Below, one piece after another: positions 1-6,562 of a stretch of 64,000 nucleotides of DNA. This DNA comes from JACDAN01 sp963802375 (GTDB taxonomy: Bacteria > Actinomycetota > Thermoleophilia > Gaiellales > Gaiellaceae). The position numbers were made by a program, and so were the translations under genes. The stretch is from contig CAWDIJ010000010.1 of the NCBI GenBank assembly GCA_963802375.1, forward strand, positions 496,001 through 560,000, in the 5' to 3' direction. Numbering within the stretch: position 1 is the first letter of the stretch; each line of letters starts with the position of its first letter. A model generated the notes under the pieces. The model worked only from the letters and a program-made list of their open reading frames with translations. It was not told the DNA's origin and did not search any database.

Positions 1-561
1 GGGGTCGAGATCACCCGGCCGGTAGCGCTCGCTCGGATCCCGCCCGCTATGGACGAGCGCGTCGAGCTGGACGCCCGCCTCGGCGAGCGTCGGCAGCTCT
101 CTCGCCGTCGCGACGACGGCCCTTGCCCGCCGCGCGAGCCGGAGCGCGTCCGGATCGCCGCCGCAGAAGTAGACGGCATCCGTATCGGCCAGCCGATCCC
201 AGGCGAACGGATCATCACCGTGCGGCACGAGCTTTTCGCCGATCACGGTGATCGTGCGCTCGCCGGCGTGGTCGAGGAACGTGAACCCGCGCCGCTGCGG
301 CGCCTCGCGCGTGACGACCTCCAGCCTCAGGCCCAGCGCGCGCAGCTCGCTCTCCGAGCGACGGCCGAGGTCGTCGTCGCCGAGGGCGGTGTAGAACGTC
401 GTCTCCGCGCCGAGACGGAGGAACTCGCGGGCGGCAACAGCGCCTCCACCAGCCGCCGCGGGCCAGCTCTCGAGGGCGGTCACGATCTCGCCGGGCTCGG
501 GCACGCGCTCGACGCGCACGAAGTCGATCCACTCGACGTGGCCGACGACGGCGCACCTCAT
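1..561 (-). CDS. PfkB-family carbohydrate kinase, C-terminal part outside window
   Basis: The minus strand encodes 187 codons from ATG at 561, read through to base 1 without a stop, so the C-terminus is cut by the window edge. The N-terminus (MRCAVVGHVEWIDFV) and the GGGAVAA glycine stretch near residue 40 match the substrate-binding start of ribokinase/PfkB sugar kinases, which phosphorylate a sugar hydroxyl with ATP in the cytoplasm. The catalytic GAGD-type motif would lie beyond the edge and cannot be checked. A GGAGG Shine-Dalgarno sits 7 nt before the ATG. It diverges from the sigma factor gene 45 bp away. The substrate cannot be named. Confidence 0.8.
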   Translation of the reverse strand, partial: MRCAVVGHVEWIDFVRVERVPEPGEIVTALESWPAAAGGGAVAAREFLRLGAETTFYTALGDDDLGRRSESELRALGLRLEVVTREAPQRRGFTFLDHAGERTITVIGEKLVPHGDDPFAWDRLADTDAVYFCGGDPDALRLARRARAVVATARELPTLAEAGVQLDALVHSGRDPSERYRPGDLDP

Positions 562-606
562 CTCACATCCTCCGCGGCCCCCACGTTGAAGAGGATGATG
601 GAGGCA

Positions 607-1059
607 ATGACCGTTCCGCCGTTCGAGCGGTTCTACGCAGAGAACAGGGACGCCGTGTTCGGGCACCTCGTGCGGCTGCTCGGGCGGCAGCGGGCCGAGG
701 ACGCGTTCCAGGAGACCTTCCTCCGCGCGCTGCGGGGCTACGACTCGCTGAAGCACGGCCGCTACCTGCGAGCCTGGGTGTTCACGATCGCGACCCGGGT
801 CGCCGCCGACGAGGGGCGGACACGGCGCCCGGAACCGGCAGCGGAGCTCGACGGCGAGACGACCGACGACCGTCCCACGTACGCGCAGATCGAGCACCTC
901 GCAGACGAGCTCCCGGAGAAGGAGCGCGCCGCCGTCGTGCTCCGGTACGGCTACGACCTCCCCTACTCGGACATCGGCACCGCACTCGGGTCCAGCGAGG
1001 AGGCGGCCCGCCAGGCCGCGTCCTCCGGCGTGCGGCGCCTGCGAAGGAGGCTCACATGA
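607..1059 (+). CDS. ECF-type RNA polymerase sigma factor
   Basis: A 150-residue sigma-70-family protein directs RNA polymerase to a small regulon. Region 2 runs from FERFYAENRD (about residue 5) through RAEDAFQETFLRAL to the helix ending ATRVAADEGR. Region 4 is the helix-turn-helix LPEKERAAVVLRYGYDLPYS followed by IGTALGSSEEAARQ. The start is uncertain: ATG codons at 595, 598 and 607 are in frame, and the GAAGAGG and GGAGG purine stretches lie awkwardly for each; conserved homology begins after 607. The open frame extends far upstream but that part is antisense to the kinase gene. The stop overlaps the next ATG (ATGA), so it is translationally coupled to the DNA repair gene. No anti-sigma gene is adjacent. 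Confidence 0.88.
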   Translation: MTVPPFERFYAENRDAVFGHLVRLLGRQRAEDAFQETFLRALRGYDSLKHGRYLRAWVFTIATRVAADEGRTRRPEPAAELDGETTDDRPTYAQIEHLADELPEKERAAVVLRYGYDLPYSDIGTALGSSEEAARQAASSGVRRLRRRLT

Positions 1060-1634
1060 CTTCCGTTCCCAAGACACTCGACCGCCGCTTCCGGCAGGCC
1101 GCCGCCGAGGCAGGCTTGCTCGACGTCTCGTTCGACGTCGCCGACACGCCGATCGGCCCGCTGCTCCTCGCCGTCACCGAGCGGGGCCTCTGCCGGATCT
1201 CGTTCGATCCGGAGCCCGATCGCGAGACCGAGACGCTCGCCCGAACCTTCGGTGTGCGAGTCCTGCGCGCACCGCGCCAGCTCGACCCGGTGCGGCGCGA
1301 GCTCGACGAGTACTTCGAGGGGAACCGGCGGGACTTCGACCTGCCGCTCGACCTGCGCGGTCGGGAAGGCTTCTCGCGCGACATCCTCGAGCGCCTCGCG
1401 AAGGTGCCCTACGGCGAGGTCACTACCTATAAGTCGCTGGCCGTCGAGGCCGGGAATCCCCGCGCGGCCCGCGCCGTCGGGACGATCATGAACCGCAACC
1501 CGATCCCGATCGTCCTCCCGTGCCACCGCGTCGTCGGGTCGAACGGCAGCCTCGTCGGCTACGGCGGCGGGCTCGAGCGGAAGCGCCTGCTGCTCGACCT
1601 GGAGGCGGGAACGCCAAGCCTTGACATCCACTGA
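1056..1634 (+). CDS. ogt: Methylated-DNA--protein-cysteine methyltransferase (O6-alkylguanine repair)
   Basis: This suicide enzyme transfers alkyl groups from O6-alkylguanine or O4-alkylthymine to its own cysteine. The active-site motif PCHRVV is present with the acceptor Cys at about residue 156, preceded by the NRNPIPIVL strand and followed by GYGGGLERK. The helix-turn-helix that holds DNA is at VPYGEVTTYKSLA (about 117-129). Length (192 aa) is slightly above the usual 160-180 because of an N-terminal extension. It overlaps the sigma factor stop by 4 nt, suggesting that the sigma factor and the repair protein respond together to alkylation damage; that regulation is inference. Confidence 0.93.
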   Translation: MTSVPKTLDRRFRQAAAEAGLLDVSFDVADTPIGPLLLAVTERGLCRISFDPEPDRETETLARTFGVRVLRAPRQLDPVRRELDEYFEGNRRDFDLPLDLRGREGFSRDILERLAKVPYGEVTTYKSLAVEAGNPRAARAVGTIMNRNPIPIVLPCHRVVGSNGSLVGYGGGLERKRLLLDLEAGTPSLDIH

Positions 1635-1649
1635 TCGTAAGTCTACGCT
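1621..1649 (+). promoter_or_regulatory. Candidate sigma-70-type promoter of the arsR-SRPBCC pair
   Basis: TTGACA at 1621-1626, a 17-bp spacer, then TACGCT at 1644-1649. Transcription would begin around 1656, almost at the GTG at 1658, so the message would be essentially leaderless. The -35 box lies inside the last codons of ogt. Confidence 0.55.
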
Positions 1650-1669
1650 TACGGTAAGTGGAAGCTTAC
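1637..1669. promoter_or_regulatory. Tandem operator: two GTAAG-N6-CTTAC palindromes
   Basis: Two copies of GTAAG-N6-CTTAC occupy 1637-1652 and 1654-1669, a 17-bp repeat period. The first overlaps the spacer and -10 box, the second the GTG start of the ArsR gene. The symmetry and position fit binding sites of the dimeric ArsR protein encoded immediately downstream, giving autorepression. Binding is inferred, the repeats are seen directly. Confidence 0.7.
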
Positions 1670-1975
1670 GCAGTAGCGATGAACGCCCTCGGCGACCCGA
1701 CTCGGAGAACGATCTTCGAGCGGCTTGCCCTGAGGCCGATGGCGGTCGGGGAGCTGGCGGGTGAGCTCCCAGTCAGCCGCCCGGCCGTCTCTCAGCACCT
1801 CCGCGTGTTGAAGGACGCAGGCCTCGTCCGCGAGCGGGCGGAAGGAACACGGCGCGTCTACCGCGTCGACCTGGACGGCGTCGCGGCCGTCCGAAGCTAC
1901 TTCGACCGCTTCTGGGATCAGGCCCTCGCCGACTTCAAGGCCGAGGCCGAACGGAGGGAAAGGAGCAAGGGATGA
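1658..1975 (+). CDS. ArsR-family winged-helix transcriptional regulator
   Basis: This 105-residue protein has the layout of the ArsR/SmtB family: an N-terminal helix (NALGDPTRRTIFERLA, about 9-24), the helix-turn-helix ELAGELPVSRPAVSQHLRVL (about 32-51) and a wing (GLVRERAEGTRRVYRVD). No metal-binding CxC motif is present, so it belongs to the non-metal branch that is often paired with an SRPBCC partner. GTG is chosen as start because it follows the promoter directly and no in-frame ATG gives the complete first helix. It overlaps the next gene by ATGA. It probably represses its own promoter at the tandem palindromes. Confidence 0.9.
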   Translation: MEAYAVAMNALGDPTRRTIFERLALRPMAVGELAGELPVSRPAVSQHLRVLKDAGLVRERAEGTRRVYRVDLDGVAAVRSYFDRFWDQALADFKAEAERRERSKG

Positions 1976-2409
1976 GCGCGACGGAGGCGCTTGCGGCGAT
2001 CAACAAGACGATCATCGTCGAGGCGTCGCAGGAGACCGCGTTCGAGACCTTCACGCGGCAGGTGACGAGCTGGTGGCCGAGAAGCCACACGGTCTTCGAG
2101 GACAAGGTTGCGGAGATCGTCTTCGACGAGCGCGTCGGCGGGCGCGTGTACGAGCGGAGCACGGAGGGCGAGGAGTCCGAATGGGCGGACGTTCTCGCCT
2201 GGGAACCGCATGGCCGGTTCCTCCTGCGCTGGCGCGTGAACCCGGAGCGTGGCCCGACGGAGCTCGAGATCCGCTTCACGCCCGAGGGCACCAAGACCCG
2301 GGTCGACCTCGAGCACCGCGGCTGGGACGATCCCGAGGGGCGCGCGAACTACGGCCCCGGCTGGGACTTCGTGCTCGGCCGCTACACCGAGTCGTTCAGC
2401 AGCGAGTAG
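1972..2409 (+). CDS. SRPBCC (AHSA1-like) domain protein
   Basis: A 145-residue START/Bet v1-fold protein. The first strand and helix (INKTIIVEASQETAFETFT), the VGGRVYER loop and the long C-terminal helix (GWDFVLGRYTESF) are typical of the AHSA1/SRPBCC superfamily, which forms a ligand-binding cavity. The ArsR-SRPBCC two-gene arrangement is very common in Actinobacteria, but the ligand is normally unknown and cannot be read from the sequence. Start overlaps the ArsR stop (ATGA). Its final codons (AGC GAG TAG) lie inside one copy of the 26-bp direct repeat. Confidence 0.88.
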   Translation: MSATEALAAINKTIIVEASQETAFETFTRQVTSWWPRSHTVFEDKVAEIVFDERVGGRVYERSTEGEESEWADVLAWEPHGRFLLRWRVNPERGPTELEIRFTPEGTKTRVDLEHRGWDDPEGRANYGPGWDFVLGRYTESFSSE

Positions 2410-2425
2410 CCGACTCCCCCAGACG
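2400..2425. repeat. Direct repeat, left copy (matches 3606-3630)
   Basis: CAGCGAGTAGCCGACT followed by four or five C and AGACG occurs here and again at 3606-3630, differing by one C in the homopolymer. The right copy is the 3' end of a response regulator gene; here the same bases form the end of the SRPBCC gene. Confidence 0.7.
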
Positions 2426-2539
2426 CCGGACGCGATGGCGTCGCGCACCGCTGGACGGCGAGGGGCGGCTGACGGCCGTCGCTGACCTGCGTAGTTCGCC
2501 TGCTGCTGACCGGCGAGCGTCGTCCTACGGACGCGGAAG

Positions 2540-3410
2540 CGTTCGCAGGTCGCCGCGAAGGCGAGACGTCGCGATGCGTCGTAGAAGCCCGTCGTGCACG
2601 TCGATCCCGGTAGACGACCTCGCCCGGCGGATGCCGCGAGCACGTGCGCAGTCCGCCGATCGCGCCGATGTGAGCGGCAGTCCGCGTCGTCGTCCGACGG
2701 CGTCCTGCGTGACGTCGGCTCGCGGCGGATCTGCTGCGAGCGCCGCGCCGTCGCGCGAACTCGCAGTACGTCGCGCCGGTGATCGGAGCACGTCGGCCGT
2801 GCGTGTCCCTCCTTGCGGATCAGCAGCATCGCGGTAGGAACAGCGCCTGGTCCGTGCTGCCGTCCGAGATCACCGCAGCGCCGATGGTCACCGTGCACGC
2901 GACGTGCGCCGGCGGTGCACGTGAAGCGGAACGTTCCGCCCGTCGTCGTCTCCGACCGGCGAGCCGAGCTGCGGTCGAGAATAGTCGCCCAGCGCGACGG
3001 TCGGCGAACTGCGCCTCGAGTCCACGACATCACGGTCACGACGCCGTACTCAGGCGTCCGGGGCGTGCAGCGCCCGGCGGGCCTGCCGGGCCTGGCTGGG
3101 CCTGCGGTCCGGCTGGCCCCTGCGGCCCGACCGGCCTGCGGCCCTGCGGGTCCCTGCTGGGCCGGCAGGACCTCGTGCGCCTGCTGGTCCCCGCAGGCCA
3201 CGCGGGCCTCTCAGGCCACGTGGAAGCGCCACCGTTCGCTCCCCGCGCGCGCACTTGCCTGAGCTACGAGCCTTGACGTCGTAGCGCGTGTCCGCGTTGC
3301 CTTGAAGCTCGACACAGAGGACCGTCGCCTGAGAAGCACTGCGAGCCGGCGAAAGCGGTTGGGACGAGCAAAGCCAGGAGCAGCCCGCCCACAACGAGAG
3401 CCTTGTTCAT
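2540..3410 (-). pseudogene. Frameshifted secreted collagen-like (Gly-X-X) protein gene
   Basis: The gene starts at ATG 3410 with SD AAGGGGG and a clear signal peptide (MNKALVVGGLLLALLVPTAFA). After about 24 codons the frame breaks. Recognisable pieces then continue in successive minus-strand frames: ATVLCVELQGNADTRYDVKA (from about 3328), Gly-X-X repeats such as GLRGPAGARGPAGPAG (about 3220-3160) and GPQGPAGPQAQPGPAGPPG (about 3130-3070), then YGVVTVM (near 3035), SSPTVALGDYS, GGTFRFTCTAG, CTVTIGAAVISDGSTDQAL, MLLIRKEG and finally GFYDASRRLAFAATCE (near 2570). At least six frame changes are needed. The intact product would be a secreted triple-helix-repeat protein with a globular C-terminus. 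It is either a decayed gene or a stretch of assembly indels in a repetitive GC-rich gene. Confidence 0.65.
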
Positions 3411-3469
3411 AGAACCCCCTTCTTGTGATCCTGTCGATGTAGGTCCACGCCGCAAGGGGAAACACGTCG

Positions 3470-3497
3470 ACTCTACCGCCGAAACCACAATTGTCCA
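3470..3497 (-). promoter_or_regulatory. Candidate promoter of the collagen-like gene
   Basis: On the minus strand TGGACA (3497-3492), 16-bp spacer, TAGAGT (3475-3470), leaving a leader of about 55 nt before the SD and ATG at 3410. The 183-bp gap 3411-3593 holds nothing else that I recognise. Confidence 0.35.
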
Positions 3498-3593
3498 GGG
3501 CGACTGCGGTACGCCCACGCGTTCAAGGCAAGCTGACCGTCACCAACAAACCGGCTCAGGTTCAGTGCAGGACTGGAAAGCGGCTCCGTCTGG

Positions 3594-4244
3594 CTAGCCG
3601 TCCACCAGCGAGTAGCCGACTCCCCAGACGTTTCGGACGAAGTCACCGCCTGCGGCTGAGAGCTTGCGCCGCAGGCGGGAGGCGTGGGAGTCCAGCGTCC
3701 GCGTCCGGCCGAGCGATCGGAAGCCCCAGACCTCGCGCAGCAGCTCTTCCTTCGTGAACACGCGGGTCGGGTCGCCGGCCAGCTTGACGAGCAGGTCGTA
3801 CTCCTTCGCGGCGAGGACGACTGGTACCCGGGCGACGAGTACCCGCCTGGCGGCGCGATCGATCTCGAGCTCGCCGACCTCCATGTAGTCCCGCTCGGGC
3901 GGAGCGACACGGCGAAGCACCGCCCGGATCCGAGCGAGCAGCTCCTCGTAGTGGAACGGCCGCGCGACGTAGTCGTCGCAGCCGCCGGCGAACGCGCGGA
4001 CGCGGTCGACGGCGTCCGACTCCGGCCGGCCGAGCACGATGACCGGCACGTCGGTCACGCGCCGGCAGAGCTCCAGCGCGAGCGCGTCGGAGGCGAGGAC
4101 GAGGTCGGGCCGCGAGAGCTCCGCGAGCTCGAGCGCCTCGCCGTCACCCACCTCCAGGACCTCGAACCCGTCCTGCCGCAGGTGGCGCTCGAGGAAGCCC
4201 CGCGTCGCCGATTCCGGTTCTGCGAGAAGCAGCGCGCTGGTCAT
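3594..4244 (-). CDS. OmpR/PhoB-type response regulator with degenerate receiver domain
   Basis: The C-terminal winged helix (about 125-214) is complete: LAAKEYDLLVKLA, then RVFTKEELLREVWGF, TLDSHASRLRRKL and the NVWGVGYSL wing, so it should bind DNA. The N-terminal receiver is abnormal. The acidic pocket reads LLLAEPES rather than VEDE, the loop after the expected phospho-Asp is shortened (PDLVLASDALALELCRR, with Ser at the usual Asp position and Asp one residue later), and the invariant Lys is Arg (YVARPF). It may therefore act without phosphorylation. No kinase gene is adjacent. A TAGCTT box lies 7 nt before the ATG. Confidence 0.85.
   Translation of the reverse strand: MTSALLLAEPESATRGFLERHLRQDGFEVLEVGDGEALELAELSRPDLVLASDALALELCRRVTDVPVIVLGRPESDAVDRVRAFAGGCDDYVARPFHYEELLARIRAVLRRVAPPERDYMEVGELEIDRAARRVLVARVPVVLAAKEYDLLVKLAGDPTRVFTKEELLREVWGFRSLGRTRTLDSHASRLRRKLSAAGGDFVRNVWGVGYSLVDG
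3606..3630. repeat. Direct repeat, right copy (matches 2400-2425)
   Basis: The 25-bp copy encodes (minus strand) the VWGVGYSL wing of the response regulator. The two copies bracket the collagen-like gene and the gap before it. Confidence 0.7.
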
Positions 4245-4251
4245 GCGGCCG

Positions 4252-4257
4252 AAGCTA
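4252..4257 (-). promoter_or_regulatory. -10 hexamer TAGCTT, leaderless start
   Basis: TAGCTT ends 7 nt before the ATG at 4244; the bases between (CGGCCGC) contain no Shine-Dalgarno. Confidence 0.45.
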
Positions 4258-4366
4258 GCAACGGCCTTTCGCGCGGGAAAGATGTCCTTTCACGCGGATC
4301 TGCGACGAAGAATCCAGAGCTGGCAAGGCCCGGAGGGACTGGTGGAACGTCGCTCGTCCCGGAAGC

Positions 4367-6025
4367 TCAGAGCCTGCCCGAGCGGAGAACGCCCCACAAA
4401 AGCCAGACCCCGAGGATCCCGGAGAGCACGAATCCGATCACCGAGAGGGCATTGATGCCGAGGATCTCGGGCCCGCCGGTCGCGAAGATCCCGAGGAGGC
4501 TCGACGCGAGCAGGCCTGCGGACACGACCAGTGCGATCACGAGCCGGTTCATCGTGACGACGATGCGGTCCATGAACTCGTCGAGGTTCTTGTGGACGAA
4601 GCCCACTTCGATCTGTCCGTCTCGGAACTGCTCGAGCGTGTCGTGCAGCTGGTACGGAACCTCCACGGCCATGCGCGCGAGGTTCCAGCTCTCGCGCCGG
4701 GCGCGCGACGCAATGCGTGCCGGCGTGTAGCGGCTGAGCATCAGGTTCCGGGCATACGGCCGCGCCACCTCGAAGACGTTGAAGTCCGGTGAGAGCTCGA
4801 CGGTGACCGAGCCCAGCGTGGCGATCGCGCGGTCCAGGAGGACGAACCTCGTCGGCAGGCGGAGGTTCATCCGGTAGATCATCCCGAAGACCTCTCGCAC
4901 GACCTGCAGCGGGTCGATCTCCTCGAGCGTCGCGCCGTAGTAGCGGTAGAAGAGCTCGCGCAGCTCCGCGACGAACTCCTCCTCACGCTCCTTCGGGTAG
5001 CGGACGCCGAGGTCGGCGAGCCGATTCGGCAGCGCCTCGATGTTCTCGTTCGCGACGTCGATGAAGAGCCGCGTGGCCTTCGAGACGTCCTCGTCGGTCA
5101 GACGCCCGGCGAGACCGAAGTCGACGAGGCCGATGCTGTCGGGGGCAAGGACGAGGATGTTCGCCGGGTGTGGATCTCCGTGGAAGAAGCCGTGGCGGAA
5201 GATCATGGTCATCCACGTATCCGTGAGGACCTCGGCGAGCCGGCGCCGCTCCTCGAGCCCGTAGTCGAGCGTCTCGATGTCGGCCAGCTGTGTCCCATCG
5301 ATGTGCTCGAGCGTGAGCACGCGCGGCCGGGTGTACGTCCAGTAGACCCGGGGCACCTTGACGTGCGGGTGGCCCGCGAAGTTCTTGCGGAAGGTCTCAG
5401 CGTTGCGCGCCTCGAGGCGGTAGTCGAGCTCCTGCCGGATTGCGCGCGCGAACTCGTCGACGAGGCCCTTGGCGTCGATGAAGTCCAGGGCCCGCACGCG
5501 CTCCTTCGCGAGGCGGGCGGCCTGGTACATCAGATTGAGGTCGGCCTCGATCTGCCGCGGCGCGCCGGGTCGCTGCACCTTGACGGCGACGGTGCGCCCG
5601 TTCGGGAGAACGGCGCGATGGACCTGGCCGATCGAAGCGGCGGCCATCGGCACCGGATCGAACTCGCGGAATAACCGCTCGACCGGCTGGCCGAGGCTCT
5701 CCTCGATTACCTGCGCGGCCTCCTCGTACGGAAACGGCGACACGTCGTCCTGGAGGCCCCGGAGCTCGGCGATGATGTCCGGCGGCAGGACGTCCGGCCG
5801 CATCGAGAGCAGCTGGCCGAACTTGACGAACGTCGGGCCGAGCTCGTCGAGCATCTCCCGCAGGTGGCGGCCGCGCTCCGACGGCGCCTCGCTGAGAACC
5901 TCGCCGTCCTCGCCGATGAGGTCGGTGAGCTTGTTGCGGCGGAAGAAGTAGCCGAAGCCGTGACGGACGGCGACCTGGGCGATCTCGGAGATGCGTCCCA
6001 GGCTTCGCGGAGGCGCCTGAGCCAT
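4367..6025 (-). CDS. ABC1/UbiB/AarF-family atypical protein kinase-like protein
   Basis: This 552-residue protein carries the UbiB/COQ8 signature: the KxGQ motif (FVKFGQLLSMRPD, about 66-78) and the QTP-like AASIGQVHRA, the ATP-site lysine in VAVKVQRPG (about 145), and catalytic-loop/metal motifs FFHGDPHPANILV and LVDFGLAG (about 265-290). Two C-terminal hydrophobic segments (LVIALVVSAGLLASSLLGIF and VIGFVLSGILGVWLLW) anchor it in the membrane. Family members are ATPases that support isoprenoid-lipid or quinone metabolism. Start at 6025 is chosen because GAAGGGG precedes it by 5 nt; that SD is part of the dispersed 165-bp element filling the upstream gap. Confidence 0.9.
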   Translation of the reverse strand: MAQAPPRSLGRISEIAQVAVRHGFGYFFRRNKLTDLIGEDGEVLSEAPSERGRHLREMLDELGPTFVKFGQLLSMRPDVLPPDIIAELRGLQDDVSPFPYEEAAQVIEESLGQPVERLFREFDPVPMAAASIGQVHRAVLPNGRTVAVKVQRPGAPRQIEADLNLMYQAARLAKERVRALDFIDAKGLVDEFARAIRQELDYRLEARNAETFRKNFAGHPHVKVPRVYWTYTRPRVLTLEHIDGTQLADIETLDYGLEERRRLAEVLTDTWMTMIFRHGFFHGDPHPANILVLAPDSIGLVDFGLAGRLTDEDVSKATRLFIDVANENIEALPNRLADLGVRYPKEREEEFVAELRELFYRYYGATLEEIDPLQVVREVFGMIYRMNLRLPTRFVLLDRAIATLGSVTVELSPDFNVFEVARPYARNLMLSRYTPARIASRARRESWNLARMAVEVPYQLHDTLEQFRDGQIEVGFVHKNLDEFMDRIVVTMNRLVIALVVSAGLLASSLLGIFATGGPEILGINALSVIGFVLSGILGVWLLWGVLRSGRL

Positions 6026-6193
6026 TAGTGCCCCTTCAAGTGGTGCTGCCCCGCTTCTGGGTCGCGAGCACCAAGCCAGAGTGCGCACTCCGACGAGTCA
6101 AGGCTAGACAGCCTTGGCGAGGAGGAGGGTGCGCTCTGGCGCCGCGTGATCGCGGGCCAGAAGCCGGCGTGTACCGCTTGGAGGGGCACGCAC
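6026..6193. repeat. Dispersed 165-bp hairpin element, copy A
   Basis: The whole gap between the phasin-like gene stop and the ubiB-like start is one imperfect inverted repeat. Outer arms AGTGCCCCTTCAAG (6027-6040) and CTTGGAGGGGCAC (6177-6189) pair fully with one G-T wobble. Next come GCTTCTGGGTCGCGA (6053-6067) with TCGCGGGCCAGAAGC (6150-6164), then AGCCAGAGTGCGCAC with GTGCGCTCTGGC. The apex is AAGGCT-AGAC-AGCCTT (6100-6115). Copies with about 85-90 percent identity lie at 39706-39868 (same orientation) and 14480-14653 (opposite orientation). It contains the SD of the downstream gene. It could be a MITE-like or REP-like element, or an RNA hairpin in the operon mRNA. Confidence 0.85.
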
Positions 6194-6562
6194 TCAGTGT
6201 TGCACGGGCGGGCTTGAACCCCTCTCGGGCGGATCCTCCAGGAGGCGCAGGCGGTGCTCCAGCTGGGCGATCCGCAGCTCGAGCTCCTCCACCTCGTCCT
6301 TCGTGACCAGGCCGAGCTCGCGGAACAGGCGGTCCAGCGTCGAGCCGGCCACCTCGCCCAAGCGAGTCGCGTCCCCGCGCCAGCGGGCAGTGACCTCGTC
6401 GATGAGCGCGCGTGCCTCGTCCCGCCGCACCATGCCGCGATCGGCGAGCTCCTCGGCGAGCATGTCCGCCCGCTCGGCCGTCAGCGTGGCAGCGCCGACC
6501 GCGGCAAGAGCGATGCGCTCGAGGAGGTCGCGGGTCGTGCCGTTGCTACCTGGCTCGGCCAT
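6194..6562 (-). CDS. Small phasin-like / PHA-synthesis-regulator-like helical protein
   Basis: 122 residues, almost entirely helical and charged. The N-terminus (RDLLERIALAAVGAATLTAERADMLAEEL without full quotation) and the C-terminal coiled coil (KDEVEELELRIAQLEHRLRLLE, residues about 90-111) match proteins annotated as polyhydroxyalkanoate synthesis regulator phasin, here without proof of that role. ATG 6562 is used because residues encoded further upstream are antisense-like and lie within secDF. The start overlaps the secDF stop by 17 nt, so it is the last-but-one gene of the queA-tgt-yajC-secDF operon, followed by hairpin element A and the UbiB-like gene. Confidence 0.65.
   Translation of the reverse strand: MAEPGSNGTTRDLLERIALAAVGAATLTAERADMLAEELADRGMVRRDEARALIDEVTARWRGDATRLGEVAGSTLDRLFRELGLVTKDEVEELELRIAQLEHRLRLLEDPPERGSSPPVQH

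Noticed and set aside
1918..3201. A 427-codon minus-strand open frame from the collagen-like region through the ArsR/SRPBCC genes
   Set aside because: Only short stretches inside 2540-3050 show homology-like sequence; the rest is antisense to SRPBCC. It is one frame of the broken collagen-like gene fused by chance to shadow sequence.
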